Source of the DNA: Acanthacorydalis orientalis
Taxonomy: Eukaryota > Arthropoda > Insecta > Megaloptera > Corydalidae
NCBI GenBank assembly: GCA_034766995.1
Contig: CM068313.1
Location: 9,625,083-9,689,082 of the forward strand
Direction: 5' to 3'
DNA length: 64,000 nucleotides
The notes under the pieces are model-generated. The model was not told the DNA's origin. It did no database searches and saw nothing but the letters and a program-made list of their open reading frames with translations. Position numbers and translations under genes: made by a program. Position 1 is the stretch's first letter. Each line of letters opens with the position of its first letter. Positions 22,456-34,239 of this stretch are shown piece by piece.

Positions 22456-23339
22456 CTATGTTATTAAAAAAAAAGTATTAAATTCGTTAGGGTAATTTTT
22501 GTTGACTTTAATCTACTCTGCGAAATGTTTTAAATCCTTTATACAAATATACGGACTTACGGAAGTATTATCTAGGATTAGTTTTGTTTAATACTCTAAA
22601 GGGATACTCGTTAATCATCCCTTTTGTGTATGGTGACTCACAAGTGCAAGGGTGTAGTGTTTACATTTAAACAGGTCATTAGTTGATATAATATGTAATA
22701 ATAACTATTCGCATTGTTCTGATTTAAAATCAACCTCTGAATACTCTCCAAAATGCGAACGTACTCGACGATAAGATGATGTTTATTGTGTGCGCGAGTT
22801 AATGATGATGTTGGAAAATCGTAATTAAGTGAAATAAATTATAACAGGAAAACATAGAATTGTGTACAGGCTACTCGGACACGTGCAAAAAACGGATTTT
22901 CTGATGTTTATTAATTCAGTGTCGACATCATATTTTTATAACTTTATTTTTAATAATACCATTCATTAAAACAGACAGAACTGATTTTTCATCCAGAAAT
23001 TTTATTCTACAAATTATTTTTAACTGCATTATTCATTGCATTTCCGGATTTAAAACATATTGATTATCTGTGTTCAGATATACTCGAACGAATCAAAAAG
23101 AATGAAAAATTAATAAAATCATTTTTATTAAAAACGATTTTAACATGTGATCCGCTTTTATGTGTTTCAAATAACTGATGTTTCATAAAAGTGTTTAATT
23201 TTTTGCCACTTTTAAATATCAGCGAAATGAAATCAGTAGATTACAATAGAACTTTGTTAAAATCAAAAAAATTTGTGCATTTAATTTTTCATTAGATTAA
23301 GTCTTTGCACATAAATATATCATATTATGTTACATACTA
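21732..23339. other. AT-rich non-coding stretch
   Basis: No gene supported. It holds one TA tract (22397-22453) and a slightly GC-richer run at 22610-22880 without an open frame. Confidence 0.5.
22397..22453. repeat. (TA)n microsatellite
   Basis: A TA tract of about 57 bp. Confidence 0.97.
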
Positions 23340-23556
23340 TTAGGTTGGTAGGAAAATAATTGCGGACCTCGTTTTCTGAATTCTTACCTCAATTTTTTTC
23401 AATGAAAGTGTCATTTCATCGTGTTCGTGTTAATATCATTTTAAAATGCATTTCGGTCTGTATTTTGGTAACATCGACTTTGGTTTTATTATTAATCTTC
23501 AAATTGGGTTATTGAATTAAAGAGTTATAAACACAATTATTTTTCTACCAACCAAA
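23340..23556 (+). mobile_element. 217-bp cecropia-type mariner derivative
   Basis: The left end TTAGGTTGGTAGGAAAATAA is the best preserved terminal repeat in the window, and the right end is AATTATTTTTCTACCAACCA. TA flanks both sides (23338-23339, 23557-23558). It keeps the 5' untranslated part (TTTCGGTCTGTATTTTGGTA, TCGACTTTGGTTTTATTA) and then jumps to the 3' end just before the transposase ATG, so it has no coding sequence. Confidence 0.92.
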
Positions 23557-23579
23557 TATTAAATTCCCTTTAACAATTG

Positions 23580-23850
23580 AATTACTTTTCAGTTCATAAA
23601 CTACAAAAAAAAATTCTGGTCAAAAATGTTCAATAAACAATTATTGATTTTGTTTTATGCACGATTCGACAGCAATATCACTATCTTTAGAGGAGAAAGA
23701 AAAATATAGAATCTTGTTAGAAAAATATATCTTTATAGAAAAATTATCTATCGATAGAAAAATATAGATTTTTGATGAAGCACTGGAGATGATAAATCGA
23801 AGTCAGTCAGTGCTTCAAAATTGAATCAATCATAACTCTGTTTTGAATTA
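23580..23850. mobile_element. Palindromic element, right arm decayed
   Basis: The left arm is clear (CAGTTCATAAACTACAAA, AATTCTGGTCAAAAATGTTC, AATAAACAATTATTGATTTT, TTATGCACGATTCGACAGCA). The centre contains several GAAAAATATAGA repeats. The right arm is reduced to GGAGATGATAAATCGAAG-like sequence. It begins only about 25 bp from the 3' end of the 217-bp mariner. Confidence 0.55.
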
Positions 23851-23939
23851 AAATATTTTCTCGTTGTTTTAGGATTCTGCAGTGCCAACCTTAACATTTA
23901 AAAACACTATATATCTTAGCAAAGCGGATGGCATAACGT

Positions 23940-24309
23940 CATAAAACAATAGTGAATACAATGACGTCCGAAAAGCAGCATATTAAGCATTGCATATTTT
24001 TCGCATTCCAGTTGAAAAAAAATGCTTGTTTGACTTGTTGAAATGATTTGTTGTTCGGCTTTGGAGGAAGGTGTTATGACGCATAAAACATGCAAAAAAT
24101 GCTAAAACAATGCAAGAGGTCCGAAAATCCATTAAGACTTCATCGACTCAAAGCTGCCTTCTTTTTTTTTGACACGGGATTCGTCAGTTATCCGACAGAT
24201 AGAGCAAAGTTATAAAAAATAATGAGTGATATTTTGAAGATTGAATTTTATCCCATTTTTTCGTAAACATTAATTTTCTATAAAAAAGGCACTGAATTAA
24301 TTTGTACAC

Positions 24310-24313
<4 letters not shown>
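23940..24313 (+). pseudogene. Mauritiana-type mariner remnant with 3' terminal repeat
   Basis: A transposase start is recognisable at about 23960 (MTSEKQHIKHCIFFAFQLKK, comparable with the opening of mauritiana-type transposases). About 100 bp later the sequence matches the transposase C-terminus in broken frames (LPSFFFDTGF, SYPTDRAKL, DILKIEFYPIFS), so the whole catalytic core is deleted. The 3' end TTAATTTGTACACCTGA is the complement of the CAGGTGTACAA terminal repeat. A long TA tract starts directly at the TA target. Confidence 0.7.
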
Positions 24314-24375
<62 letters not shown>

Positions 24376-24392
24376 TAGATAGATAGATAGAT
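24313..24392. repeat. (TA)n(GATA)n microsatellite abutting a mariner end
   Basis: About 60 bp of TA followed by five GATA units. The tract starts at the TA that should be the target duplication of the mariner remnant to its left. Confidence 0.95.
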
Positions 24393-24646
24393 CTGTAAAA
24401 CAATTCAAATTTAAATACCATGATATTAATTATTATATGTAATTAAATCAATTGTACTTTTTCTTCATAAGCATAAACATGTTATGAAACCAGAGTCCTT
24501 CACATCATTTTTAAACGTAATAAACAAGTTTTCATTCTACATTTATTTATAAATCAGTGCACTACATCTATGTTTTGATAAAAAACAGTAACGAAGAATG
24601 TATATACATATTTTTCTTCACATTAGATATACATACATGCTTATAC

Positions 24647-24713
<67 letters not shown>

Positions 24714-25199
24714 CATAAAGGTGTATGCAAGTATTTAAATTTATTCAGTAATGTTTCGATTAAAACAATTTTTTATGGATAACTTATTTACATTTCATTT
24801 AAATACTTCATACAAGTACTGGAGCTGAGAAACGATTTGAAAAAAAAACCAGCGATATTTGTTTGATGATAGAACAACTGACACTGAATGTTTTAATGAC
24901 GTGATTAGTCAAATATAGTTTTTTTTCGTTGAATCTATAAGGAGAATGCAAGTATTGATGTGTACTTGCACGTTTTATTACCAGTGCTGATTATAAATAC
25001 AAATTCAATACGCATAAGAAATCTTTTTTTTCACTTCAATCGTTCAGTGTGTGTGTGTGTGTTTTAATCGAATTAACACCTCTTGGATAATCTATTCAAT
25101 GCTACATGACCACACCTTTTTATTTGTAATCTTCGTTATTGTTTTCGGTTAGCATTTTATTGAATTGTAATTTGGTGGGTGGGTTGATTAAAAACTGAT
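24393..25199. other. AT-rich non-coding stretch
   Basis: No gene seen. It includes a TA tract (24649-24712) and a TG run near 25050. Confidence 0.55.
24649..24712. repeat. (TA)n microsatellite
   Basis: A TA tract of about 64 bp. Confidence 0.97.
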
Positions 25200-25355
25200 C
25201 CTTATAAATTAATTATTTTTTCATTCCAAAAATTAAAAAAAATAACTGATCTTAAATGTTCAGTAAATGTTCACTGATTAATACTAGTTGTTTTTATACG
25301 CATTTTTTATTACGATTCCATCATCTTCAGAGCATTAAGATACAGAGAAAACTTT
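25200..25355 (-). repeat. Palindromic-family left arm
   Basis: TTCATTCCAAAAATT, TTAAATGTTCAGTAAATG, TTCACTGATTAATACTAG, TTTTATACGCATTTTTTATT, CCATCATCTTCAGAGCATTA: the family order read as a left arm. The right arm is absent. Confidence 0.7.
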
Positions 25356-25427
25356 CTTACTGACATTGATATCAAAATAAGTGTAAGTAATATTCATTGA
25401 TTATATACCATTTTTGATTAAAACTAT

Positions 25428-25428
<1 letters not shown>

Positions 25429-25461
<33 letters not shown>

Positions 25462-25498
25462 CATATATGTATATATGTGTATGTATATACATATAGAT
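25429..25498. repeat. (CT)n(TA)n(TATG)n compound microsatellite
   Basis: CT repeats pass into TA and then ATATGTATATGTGTATG-type repeats over about 70 bp. Confidence 0.93.
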
Positions 25499-25695
25499 GT
25501 AAGATTTAAAAAAAAATACGGAAAAACTTTCCAACGAACTTCTAACATATTAATTAAATAAGGTAGACTTTTACTTCACATGCTTGGTCTTTTTCCAACA
25601 TTTATATACTGGAAAAAGTATTCTATAAATGAAATTCAATGAGGTAAGAACCAGTATATAACGGAAATACGATAAATCATTTCACTCTATAAATT

Positions 25696-25712
25696 TATAT
25701 ATATATATATAT
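25696..25712. repeat. (TA)n microsatellite
   Basis: A short TA tract of about 17 bp. Confidence 0.85.
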
Positions 25713-26643
25713 AAATCATTAAAATACAGTAAGTGAATTTTGTTTTCAAGAAATTAGTTAATAGTAAAAAAAAGTTTCGATTGCAATCCATTTAAAGTTT
25801 GATTTATTTGCGGAGTATATAAATAAATTGTCGGTATTATTTTTCACTTTGTTATATACAGACGACGAATCTTGGAAAAAAGTTTCTATTTTTAACCTAA
25901 AAAGAGACATATTTTTCAAATATAAATTCTTTAGAAACGATTCGCATGCCTACGCACTTTCGCTTATAGAATTGAAACTGAATGTATGTAAATTGCCGTT
26001 TTATGAAATTTAAAAACCTATGTACGGAATAATAATAACATTTTTTTATTAAAATGTGAAAGAGTATTGCTTAATATAATATAAAAACTTAATTACTGAT
26101 GAAATATAATAAACAGATATGCGATTTACTTTTCAATTAAACTAAACAAAGTTTTTTTCTGTTTTGAAAATACAAATCAGACTAAATGAAGTAAATAACT
26201 TAATAGAAGAAATATTTTGACATCTTTAGATATTAAAAGGGTGTTTAAATTAAATAAATGTTAATTAGAAAATGTAATATAAAAGTTTTAAACAAATTTC
26301 GAACTTGTTTAAATACAAGCCTATATTTATACAATTTATGGGATTTATTTTGTAAGTTTACCGAATAAATACGATATAAAAATAAACATTTTATCATAAT
26401 ATGCTTTTGAAACTGTGACTAAATTCATTTTAAATAAAATTTCATTCATTCTGAAAACAATACTTTTTTATATTCACAAATGATTAATATTTGACTATGA
26501 ATTATTTTTCATTGTTGCGCCTATGCTCATTTTGATGGTGATGACATCAACCTCACAAAAATATAGAAAAATCTGTTCATCGTTTTTGTTTATACAAAAT
26601 AATTGTTTTTCTTTCAGTAGTGTGTAATATTTTTTTGTAGACA

Positions 26644-27197
26644 TTAGGTTGGTAGGAAAATAATTGTGGTTTTTGTTTTCTGAATTCTAAGCTTAATTTT
26701 TCTCAATGAAAGTGTCTTTTGATTGTGTTTAAGTTAATATCATTTTAAAGTACATTTTTCGGTCTGTATTTTGCAAACATCGACTTTGGTTTTATTATTA
26801 ATTTTACTTCAAATTGAGCTACTGAATTAAGGAGGGAAAAGAAGCAAATAAGAGTAATTTTTTGTAAGAATTCAAAACGGGTAGTCAAGCAGCAGAAACT
26901 GCTCGTTGTGAGTACTGTTAGGGAATGTGCGATACAATGGTAGTTCCAAAAATTTCATGCTGTGGACGAGAGCCTTGATATAAAGAAAGTCGCGGACGTA
27001 ATTCTTCAATCCATAACGACAAGTTGAAGGCGTTAGTTGAATCAAAACCATGCACAACAATTCGACGCTTGCACAAAAGTTAGGTATTGGTTATGTAAGA
27101 GTTCTGGAGTATTTAAAACAGCTAGGGAAATTAAAAAAGTTCGACATGCATATGAATTCGGAGATCATAAACCACAATTATTTTTCTACCAACCTAA
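26644..27197 (+). mobile_element. 554-bp cecropia-type mariner, internally deleted, CA-flanked
   Basis: The ends are TTAGGTTGGTAGGAAAATAA and TTATTTTTCTACCAACCTAA. It aligns with the 549-bp copy at 14720 from end to end, including the HTH-coding part and the same internal junction (GCATATGAATTCGGAGATCA just before the 3' end). The transposase ATG is mutated (AAGGAGGGAAAAGAAGC) and the frame has several breaks. The dinucleotide on both sides is CA, not TA. Confidence 0.92.
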
Positions 27198-27239
27198 CAG
27201 TTGAAGACAGATTTAAACAAACAAAAAGATATAATTTTT

Positions 27240-28850
27240 TCTACTGTTTAAAAACTCAAACATAATTGCAGTAATAAAGACTATATTGGAGTATATACTT
27301 TTTCTTCAAAAATTTGTTACTTTTGAATACTTTTTGGTATTTGAAAACTCAGTTAACATATAGTTATTTTGATAGAACAAGTTAATAGAATATGATTAAT
27401 TTCGTTTCAATTATAACACTATAAAACATTACGGTATTTCAAGACAGTTTTTAATTTACTACTGAAAATGATGTAAAATATTCCATGCGAAGTCCTTAAA
27501 TTTAGTAAACTTTTTAAATTCAAAATTATGTACTTTTTGATAAAACAAGACCATTTCTTTATTAATAATTCCATGTTTAAAATCAATGAGATAAAAATGA
27601 AACAAACTGTTTAAAAACTTTAATATTGTTGCAGGAACTGAGAACATGTTGAGTATACACGTTTTTGCTTAAAAAGTTCTCTTTTGATCACTTTTTGACA
27701 TTTAAAAACTCTAATAATGAAAACGATTAAAATATATCATGAAAAATTATTCTCAAGATTAAGAGCTCTATAGAATCTGCTCTATTACTATTTTTTGTTA
27801 AAGAAAAAGCCAAAAATTTACATTAAATAATTAAGAAATTAATGAGATAAAAATTAATCAAACTGTTCAAAAAAATTAAACACGATTTCAGATATTTCAA
27901 GCCAGTTCTCTATTTTATAGTGAAAAAGGGTCAAAATAAATCAAGAGAATACTTTTTCGACAATTAAAATTATATTTGAAATTATTTAATCGCTTTTCAA
28001 AGAATATCCAATTTCAGAAACACTTTTTTTAATTAATAAATTTTATGTTCAAAATATTAATTAAAGAAAAGTTAAAGAAACTTTTTAAAAACTTAAATAT
28101 GATTGCAGGAAATGAGAATATATTGAGTATACACATTTTTTAAACAAAACTTGTCTCTTTTGATTACTTTTTGATATTTAAAAACTCTAATATTGAAAAT
28201 GGTTTAAAATATATTAACAGAAATTATTCTCAAGATTAAGAGCTGTACAGAATCAGTTCTATTACTATTTTTTGTTAAAGAAAAAGACAAAAATATACAT
28301 TAAATCATTAAGAAATTAATGAGATAATAAATAATCAAACTGTTCAAAAAAATTAAACACGATTTCAGATATTTCAAGCCAGTTTTCTATTTTATAGTGA
28401 AAAAGGTTCAAAATAAATCAAGAGAATATGTTTTTGAGAATTAAAGTCATATTTGAAATTATTTAATCGTTTTTCAAAAAAATATCTAAATCAAAATATA
28501 TACTTTTTTAATTCATAAATTTTGTGTTCAAAATATTAATTAAATAAAAGTAAAACAAACTGTTTAAAAACGTAAATATGTCTGCAAGAATCGAGAATAT
28601 ACTGATCAAAAAATCACTTTTACAAACATTTTGATATTAAAAACGCAGTTAACCGGCTATAATTTAAATAGGAGAGTTTAATACAAGTAAGAAAAGTATC
28701 AATTATATTTCTTTCAAGGCAGTTATTGAAAATGGTACGAAATAAATCTTGAAAGAAACAAGAATTTTTTGAGGAATAGAAAAATATGAAATGTGAGGAA
28801 AAGGATGAATTAAAAATATAAGATGAAACAACGTTGTGCACTAATTAAAG
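27240..28850. repeat. Diverged tandem array, about 475-bp units made of two half-units
   Basis: Four unit starts are visible by the shared TTAAAAAC block at 27248, 27611, 28085 and 28564, giving spacings of 363, 474 and 479 bp, so the first unit has lost about 110 bp. The second and third units match closely (TTCTCAAGATTAAGAGCT, ACACGATTTCAGATATTTCA, GAAATTAATGAGATAA). Within a unit, TGAGATAAAAATGAAAC at 27588 and TGAGATAAAAATTAATC at 27842 introduce two related half-units, so each 475-bp unit looks like an old dimer. No frame persists across units. Confidence 0.85.
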
Positions 28851-29000
28851 ACAACACTATTTTTTTTAATTAAAACCAAGTTTCTCCGTAATTAATTAAC
28901 CACTTTAAAACATACCCATCAATCAAACTTTTTTTTCAATTCAACAACAGAACAATAAACACAAAAACCAAGGAAAATCAGCACGCACACACTTGGAAAA
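28851..29000. other. AT-rich linker between the tandem array and the GC-richer island
   Basis: A/T homopolymers and an ACAC-rich run; nothing gene-like. Confidence 0.5.
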
Positions 29001-29700
29001 GAGCACACAACACTAACAACGAATCTCAATATCTGTCATAAGAGGCACACATCAATTAATCACAACAATGTAATAAAAATATATATTCTTTTCTGTATAA
29101 CGCACAAGAAATGACAGTTAATTGCGTGTATAAACAATGACGATGTAATCACAGAATGAAAAATTGAATCGAAAATATAATTCACATGTCGCGCGCACAC
29201 AGAGACACAGACTGCGAGACAAACTTTTTTTCCAACTAATTACGTAACGATTGTATTTATAAACAAACACGACAGGAACGTAAATTAATAGACGAGTGAA
29301 ATAAATTACTGAGATGAAATCAAACGCGTATAACCGAATCGAACTGTGTCGATAAAGTGGAAGACGAGATTGTCGGTATACTGTTTGATTATTTTTGAAA
29401 ATAAAGCCGGGAAATTGCGTGCACGAATGAGATGAACTGACGACGTATCAAAATAAAATTAATCAGAGTTTGTGAAGTCGGTCAGAGATACGGATTGAAG
29501 AGTTACATTACGACCGTTTGACGGTCAACACTCGACTGACTGATGAGAGGAGGGAGTGAGATATGTGGCTCTTTTCAAACTCCTCTCTCCGCCGACAGAA
29601 CAGTTCTGTGCTTGGAACGCAGTGTTATGACGACTATAGATCTGATATACAGGAAGGATTACGTTCAGAGCACGCCGGTGTTTTTTTTATTTATTTCTTT
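29001..29700. promoter_or_regulatory. GC-richer island, possible promoter or 5' UTR
   Basis: About 700 bp of mixed composition with more CpG than its surroundings, including GCGCGCACACAGAGACAC, GTCGGTCAGAGATACGG and a perfect hairpin GACCGTTTGACGGTC at about 29511. Read on the minus strand, TCAGTCAGTCGAG contains two overlapping matches to the insect initiator TCAGTY. No TATA box, and no open frame longer than about 75 codons with motifs. The ORF at 29563-29790 (plus, starts MWLFSNSSLRRQ) uses a true ATG but is unrecognised. Confidence 0.25.
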
Positions 29701-29794
29701 TACAAGAACGAAATAATCGCTGATACTACAACGTTTTTATCGAAACGTCTAAAAAAAAATTTTTTTTTGATACTGACAATAATCGCTTGATGGT

Positions 29795-29905
29795 GTTATC
29801 TCTGAAGATGATAGAACTGTCATTGAAATATACATAAACAGTTGTAAACAATATTTAAACAGACTTTTTTTATACAAATCGTAAAAAAAATATTGCTGAA
29901 GTTGT
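29795..29905 (+). repeat. Palindromic-family right arm, diverged
   Basis: ATCTCTGAAGATGATAGAAC, TGTCATTGAAATATACATAA and ACAGACTTTTTTTATACAAA follow the family order, with much drift. Confidence 0.55.
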
Positions 29906-30477
29906 TTTCTTTATAGAAAACTTGTTTAAGCACTTATTTCTCTGTTTATATTCGACTTTACATCAATATCATTCAACGTGAATTTCATCAATAATTTGTG
30001 TTCTTATGATGTTAATAACTGAGAATTATAGTTTCAGCATTGCGGATAATTCGGATTTACATAATTTAGATTTTGAATAAATAAACAATAAACAACTGTT
30101 AAGCATTTTGATACGAAAAAGTTTTGTGCGTGGCATATATTTTATATTATATATTTTTTTATCCGCCATTCTCCAAAAAATGTTTAACAAACCATTTTGA
30201 TTGTCACCTATATCCACTTCTATAACTTTTCAGAGCGCCAATTCTGTATAATGGCGCTTGTACTTACATTTGTGCAAGGACATTTTTTTAGTTTTTCAGA
30301 TTAATCTTTTTTTAAAAAATGAGTCAGAATAAAATTCATTTTTGGTACTGAACACGATTCATTTTTTTTAAATAATATATTAATTGTAAGAATTGTGAGT
30401 TAAAGATAATGAAAAAATTTTAAAAAAATTCTCATGGTGTCAAAGAAAAAACAATTTTTTTCATGAATTTTAAATTG
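29906..30477. other. AT-rich non-coding stretch
   Basis: A 63-codon minus-strand frame at 30026-30217 starts at a non-ATG codon and has no motif. Nothing else seen. Confidence 0.5.
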
Positions 30478-30600
30478 TGAGAATGATGACATCGTCATCG
30501 ACATGTGATTAAAAAAAACATCAAAAATGATCAATAATGAAGTACTGAAAATTTTTTAACAGAAAGAAATTTTGTGATTTGGGTGCGAAAAGAATAATTT
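30478..30600 (+). repeat. Palindromic-family right arm
   Basis: GAGAATGATGACATCGTCAT, ATCAAAAATGATCAATAATG and AAATTTTGTGATTTGGGTGC are close to the family consensus. The tail beyond it (GAATTCAGCCACAATGGCAG) is shared with the flank of the 59.3-kb copy and may be part of the element. Confidence 0.75.
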
Positions 30601-31227
30601 AAGAAAATGAATTCAGCCACAATGGCAGAACTATATTGTTAATAAATACCTAACTGAGAACATGAAAGAACGCCATATTTACGCCACAAACACATCACAG
30701 AAAATAGTATTTATATCTGTTATAAATGAAATTGAAGGTTATTGTTTATTAATTTTTAAGCACTTTATAACTTTGACAAGTACTGTTCTACAAACAATTC
30801 GATGTCAATTGAGATAAAACCACAGTAATGTAAGTTAAGACAAAATACAAAAGTTGTATATAAATGTTTCTTTCTGTATACACAGTTTTAAAGAGAGAGT
30901 ATCATAACTACTATTTTATTCTTTCGATTTTTTAATTATATGTACACACGAGGTGTTTATAACTAGAGTGGTATATACCACAACAGATAGCTGATATCGA
31001 AATATAAATGATTAAAATTAGCCAGTATTTTTTTAAACGTTAAACTTCCATTATATTGATAGAGTTGATCGATTTTTTACATGCAATCTAATGTTTAAGT
31101 AATGATTCATTACAAAATCTATCTTAAAATCAAATACAACAAAGTGAATTAATTCAGTTTAGATTTTTCTATATTTAGGTGCCGAATTAAAAAAAAATAT
31201 TTTATATCAATTTAATATACGAATATG

Positions 31228-31264
<37 letters not shown>

Positions 31265-31327
31265 TTAAATTATCATCACGTTATAACAACAGAAATTATT
31301 ATTCTGTCTATTCGAGCCATGAATCTT
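30601..31327. other. AT-rich non-coding stretch
   Basis: No gene seen; one TA tract at 31231-31262. Confidence 0.55.
31231..31262. repeat. (TA)n microsatellite
   Basis: A TA tract of about 32 bp. Confidence 0.95.
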
Positions 31328-31655
31328 GAAATGAATTTTTCTTTTTACATATTTTTTCCTCGCTCCAAAAACCATTTACTTTTAATCAAAAATGTTTAAC
31401 AACTGACTATTGATCATATTTTTATTGCTGTTTATGTACATTCAGATAATTGTTCTAACATTTTCAGAGTGCTAAGGTCAGAAAAATCTTTTTTTTGAAT
31501 CTGGAAAACTAAATTTTCGATTTTATAACGACGGCATCGTCATCGAAATGCATAAAAGCAACGAACAAAATGTGATTAATTAATCAAGTTTTTAACATTT
31601 TTGATTAGAAATATTTTTTATAGTTTTATGGGATGTGTGAAAGATTTATTTTTGA
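31328..31655. mobile_element. Palindromic element, two arms
   Basis: The left arm is CTCGCTCCAAAAACCATTTA, AATCAAAAATGTTTAACAAC, TGTTTATGTACATTCAGA. The centre is CAGAGTGCTAAGGTCAGAAA. The right arm is GACGGCATCGTCATCGAAAT, GCATAAAAGCAACGAACAA, AACATTTTTGATTAGAAATA, TTTTATGGGATGTGTGAAAG. The total of about 330 bp is the typical size of a complete copy. Confidence 0.8.
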
Positions 31656-33542
31656 CGTAAGTTAAATAGAGCGTAGAGCTAAAAATTACATTCGGACTAT
31701 ATTCTCTCTTAACAATTTATTAAATTTACATCTGAAAATTGAATATTTTAATTATTAAAATAAAAAAATCTTCTCTTTATCAAGTACACAGACAAATTTT
31801 AGTTTTTTTTTTTAAAAAAAAAACAGACAATTTTTGTTTTTAAATTAAAAACTTATAAAAAATCATTTTAAATAATTTACAAATAAAAAATGGATAAGAA
31901 AGAATGCCCATCAAGAATTATTAGTTATTTCTTTAAGAATTAATACCAAAAAGAAATGAATTTTTATTAATTTATGGATTCGGTCACTCTAGTTAAAAAG
32001 TCCATATATTTTATTGATAAAAATTAATAACTTAATAGCTTTACTTCATTTCTTATGTCCATTTTCCTAGTTTTTTCATGAACACTTTAATTAATTAAAG
32101 TTTAATCTACTTTGTTGAAGTATATGGTTAAAACTGACATGAAAATTACTGAAATTATAGACGTGTATCAAGACGGAAAGTCGTGTAAATCGAAACTGTT
32201 CTCTATTTAAACGTTGTTTTGTCTGTTTATTAAAGAACATTTTTTGTTTATAATTATGTCACATATTTTATATGTAAACATGTATGTGTATTTATAGACA
32301 TATTTTACAACTTTAATCTCTTGTATAAATTATCGATCTGCATTCGAGATTTAGATTTATGTATCAATTTTTTGTATTTTATTATACATTGGTTATCCAT
32401 CTGTAGTGAGTTTTACAGCTCAATAAGGTAAAATGATTGGAACATTCTAAATCATATGATACTAATATCTATTTTTATAAATTGTCTCAAAAATGTTTAT
32501 TATTGATAAAAAAGAGGAATAGGAGAAGAGAACAAATTGCAAATTTATAAGAGATAAGAGATACAATGAAGAAATTTAAATTGAAAAGAAATACTGTAAT
32601 TAATTCACTGAATCCTCATAAAATTAATTTCATATCATAACTTTGTAAATAATATGTATACAATAGTAAGGTTATTCACATTTATGTAAAAGGGTATTCC
32701 TAATATTGTAGTACATTTTTAGATATTTTTAAGGCAAATTATTTGATTCAAACCTCACTGATTTTTTAAAATGTTTAATAATAATAATTTTTAGATTTAA
32801 CATAAATTATAACACATATATCCCAAAAATTACTGTTATACAGGAAAAAAATATACTTGCTGATTTTTACCTACTTTATAGACTTTATATGAAATATAAA
32901 TTTAATATATTTTAAAAACGTGAAAAATGCATACAAATATCAAACATTTATTACCATTTTTTTTTAAATCAGTGATCCTGTCGACTGTTTCTTCTCTTGG
33001 ATAATATGAGATTCTGTTTTCTACTAATAATTTGGGCAAGTGTTCTAACTTCTGTTATCTTTTAGATAACTTTATTGTTATTTAAAATCTACATGAAGAT
33101 AACACAAATTAACACATGAAAATAGACAATCGAGTGATTCAAAAGAACGAAGATCATAAGACAACCAGAAAGAATATGCTTTCAAATGATTCGAAATAAT
33201 AATAAGGTATGTGAATAACTCTTTAAGTATTTTAAAATAATATTTTAAAATAACGAAACCATTCTCTTTTTAAAACATTCAGATCTATACAATATATCAT
33301 TAAGATACCAAAAAAATCAGTTAAATTATTAACTATAAATATATCACAGAAAAAAAATGTTAAAATACTTTTATTCCTGTTTCAAACATCATTTTATAAT
33401 TTTATTACTCGTATATTTTTGATTCATCATTTTAAAAATCGACGCACTTGCTGCGAAAATATAATTATGTTACGTTTTTTTTTCCAAATAATGTCACAAC
33501 ATTCTACTAAATTGTAGAACGAAATGATAATGCATTCTTTCG
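31656..33542. other. AT-rich non-coding stretch
   Basis: About 1.9 kb without a supported gene, element or notable motif. It is rich in A and T runs. Confidence 0.6.
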
Positions 33543-33744
33543 TTATTGCTTCAGTGTAATTATTGACGAGTGTAATGTAATTTCAGGATACAATTTTCTC
33601 TCAACCCTTATTGTTATGGACGTTTTTATATCACATTTTACATAAAATATTTTTATTGTAAACGCAAGTCTATAATTATGACTTCCTTTCGTATAAAAAT
33701 GTCTGTTCACTTGACTGACTTCACAGTAAATGTCACTTAAGACA

Positions 33745-33746
<2 letters not shown>

Positions 33747-33817
<71 letters not shown>
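33747..33817. repeat. (TA)n microsatellite
   Basis: A TA tract of about 71 bp. Confidence 0.97.
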
Positions 33818-33820
<3 letters not shown>

Positions 33821-34215
33821 TTATACAAGGACCTGGATATATCAAGTTTATTACTTAATTTTTCCATACAAAAGAAAAAGAAATATTTCAATCTCAAAAA
33901 GTTCAAGTTTTTAAAATCCAATATGATTGAATATATGTAGAAATAAATAAGACTTTTATTTTTGATTCATACAAATGTAATTTTTTACCATATTTTCCTT
34001 TGTGGGCATATTCTGTATTTTAATCTATGTATCATTTTTTATTGCCACGAAATTCGTTAGTTAAATTAATTAATGGATATAAATTTACTTTACATTATCC
34101 ACAAAGCATTTTAATAAGAGATTTATATAATGTTGTTTTAATAATGCTGGACTTAAAGCAATCATTTTATTTTCTTGTTTACAATCATATTCAAACACAC
34201 ACATACATACATATA

Positions 34216-34239
34216 AATATATATATATATATATATATA
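34216..34239. repeat. (TA)n microsatellite
   Basis: A TA tract of about 24 bp, preceded by ACAC and ACATACAT runs. Confidence 0.93.

Larger units (their letters stand above)
25356..26643. other. AT-rich non-coding stretch
   Basis: A 61-codon frame at 25828-26013 starts at a non-ATG codon and has no motif. A (CT)(TA) tract and a short TA tract are listed. A possible arm remnant (GATGGTGATGACATCAACC) lies near 26535. Confidence 0.5.

Noticed and set aside
27240..28850. CRISPR-like array
   Set aside because: The repeats are about 475 bp, diverged and without spacers of constant size, in DNA of animal type.
29563..29790. 75-codon ORF
   Set aside because: It ends in Phe and Lys runs from homopolymers and shows no motif; kept only as a note in the island entry.
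32000..33400. Search for exons in the most AT-rich stretch
   Set aside because: No frame longer than expected and no splice-like boundaries with composition change.
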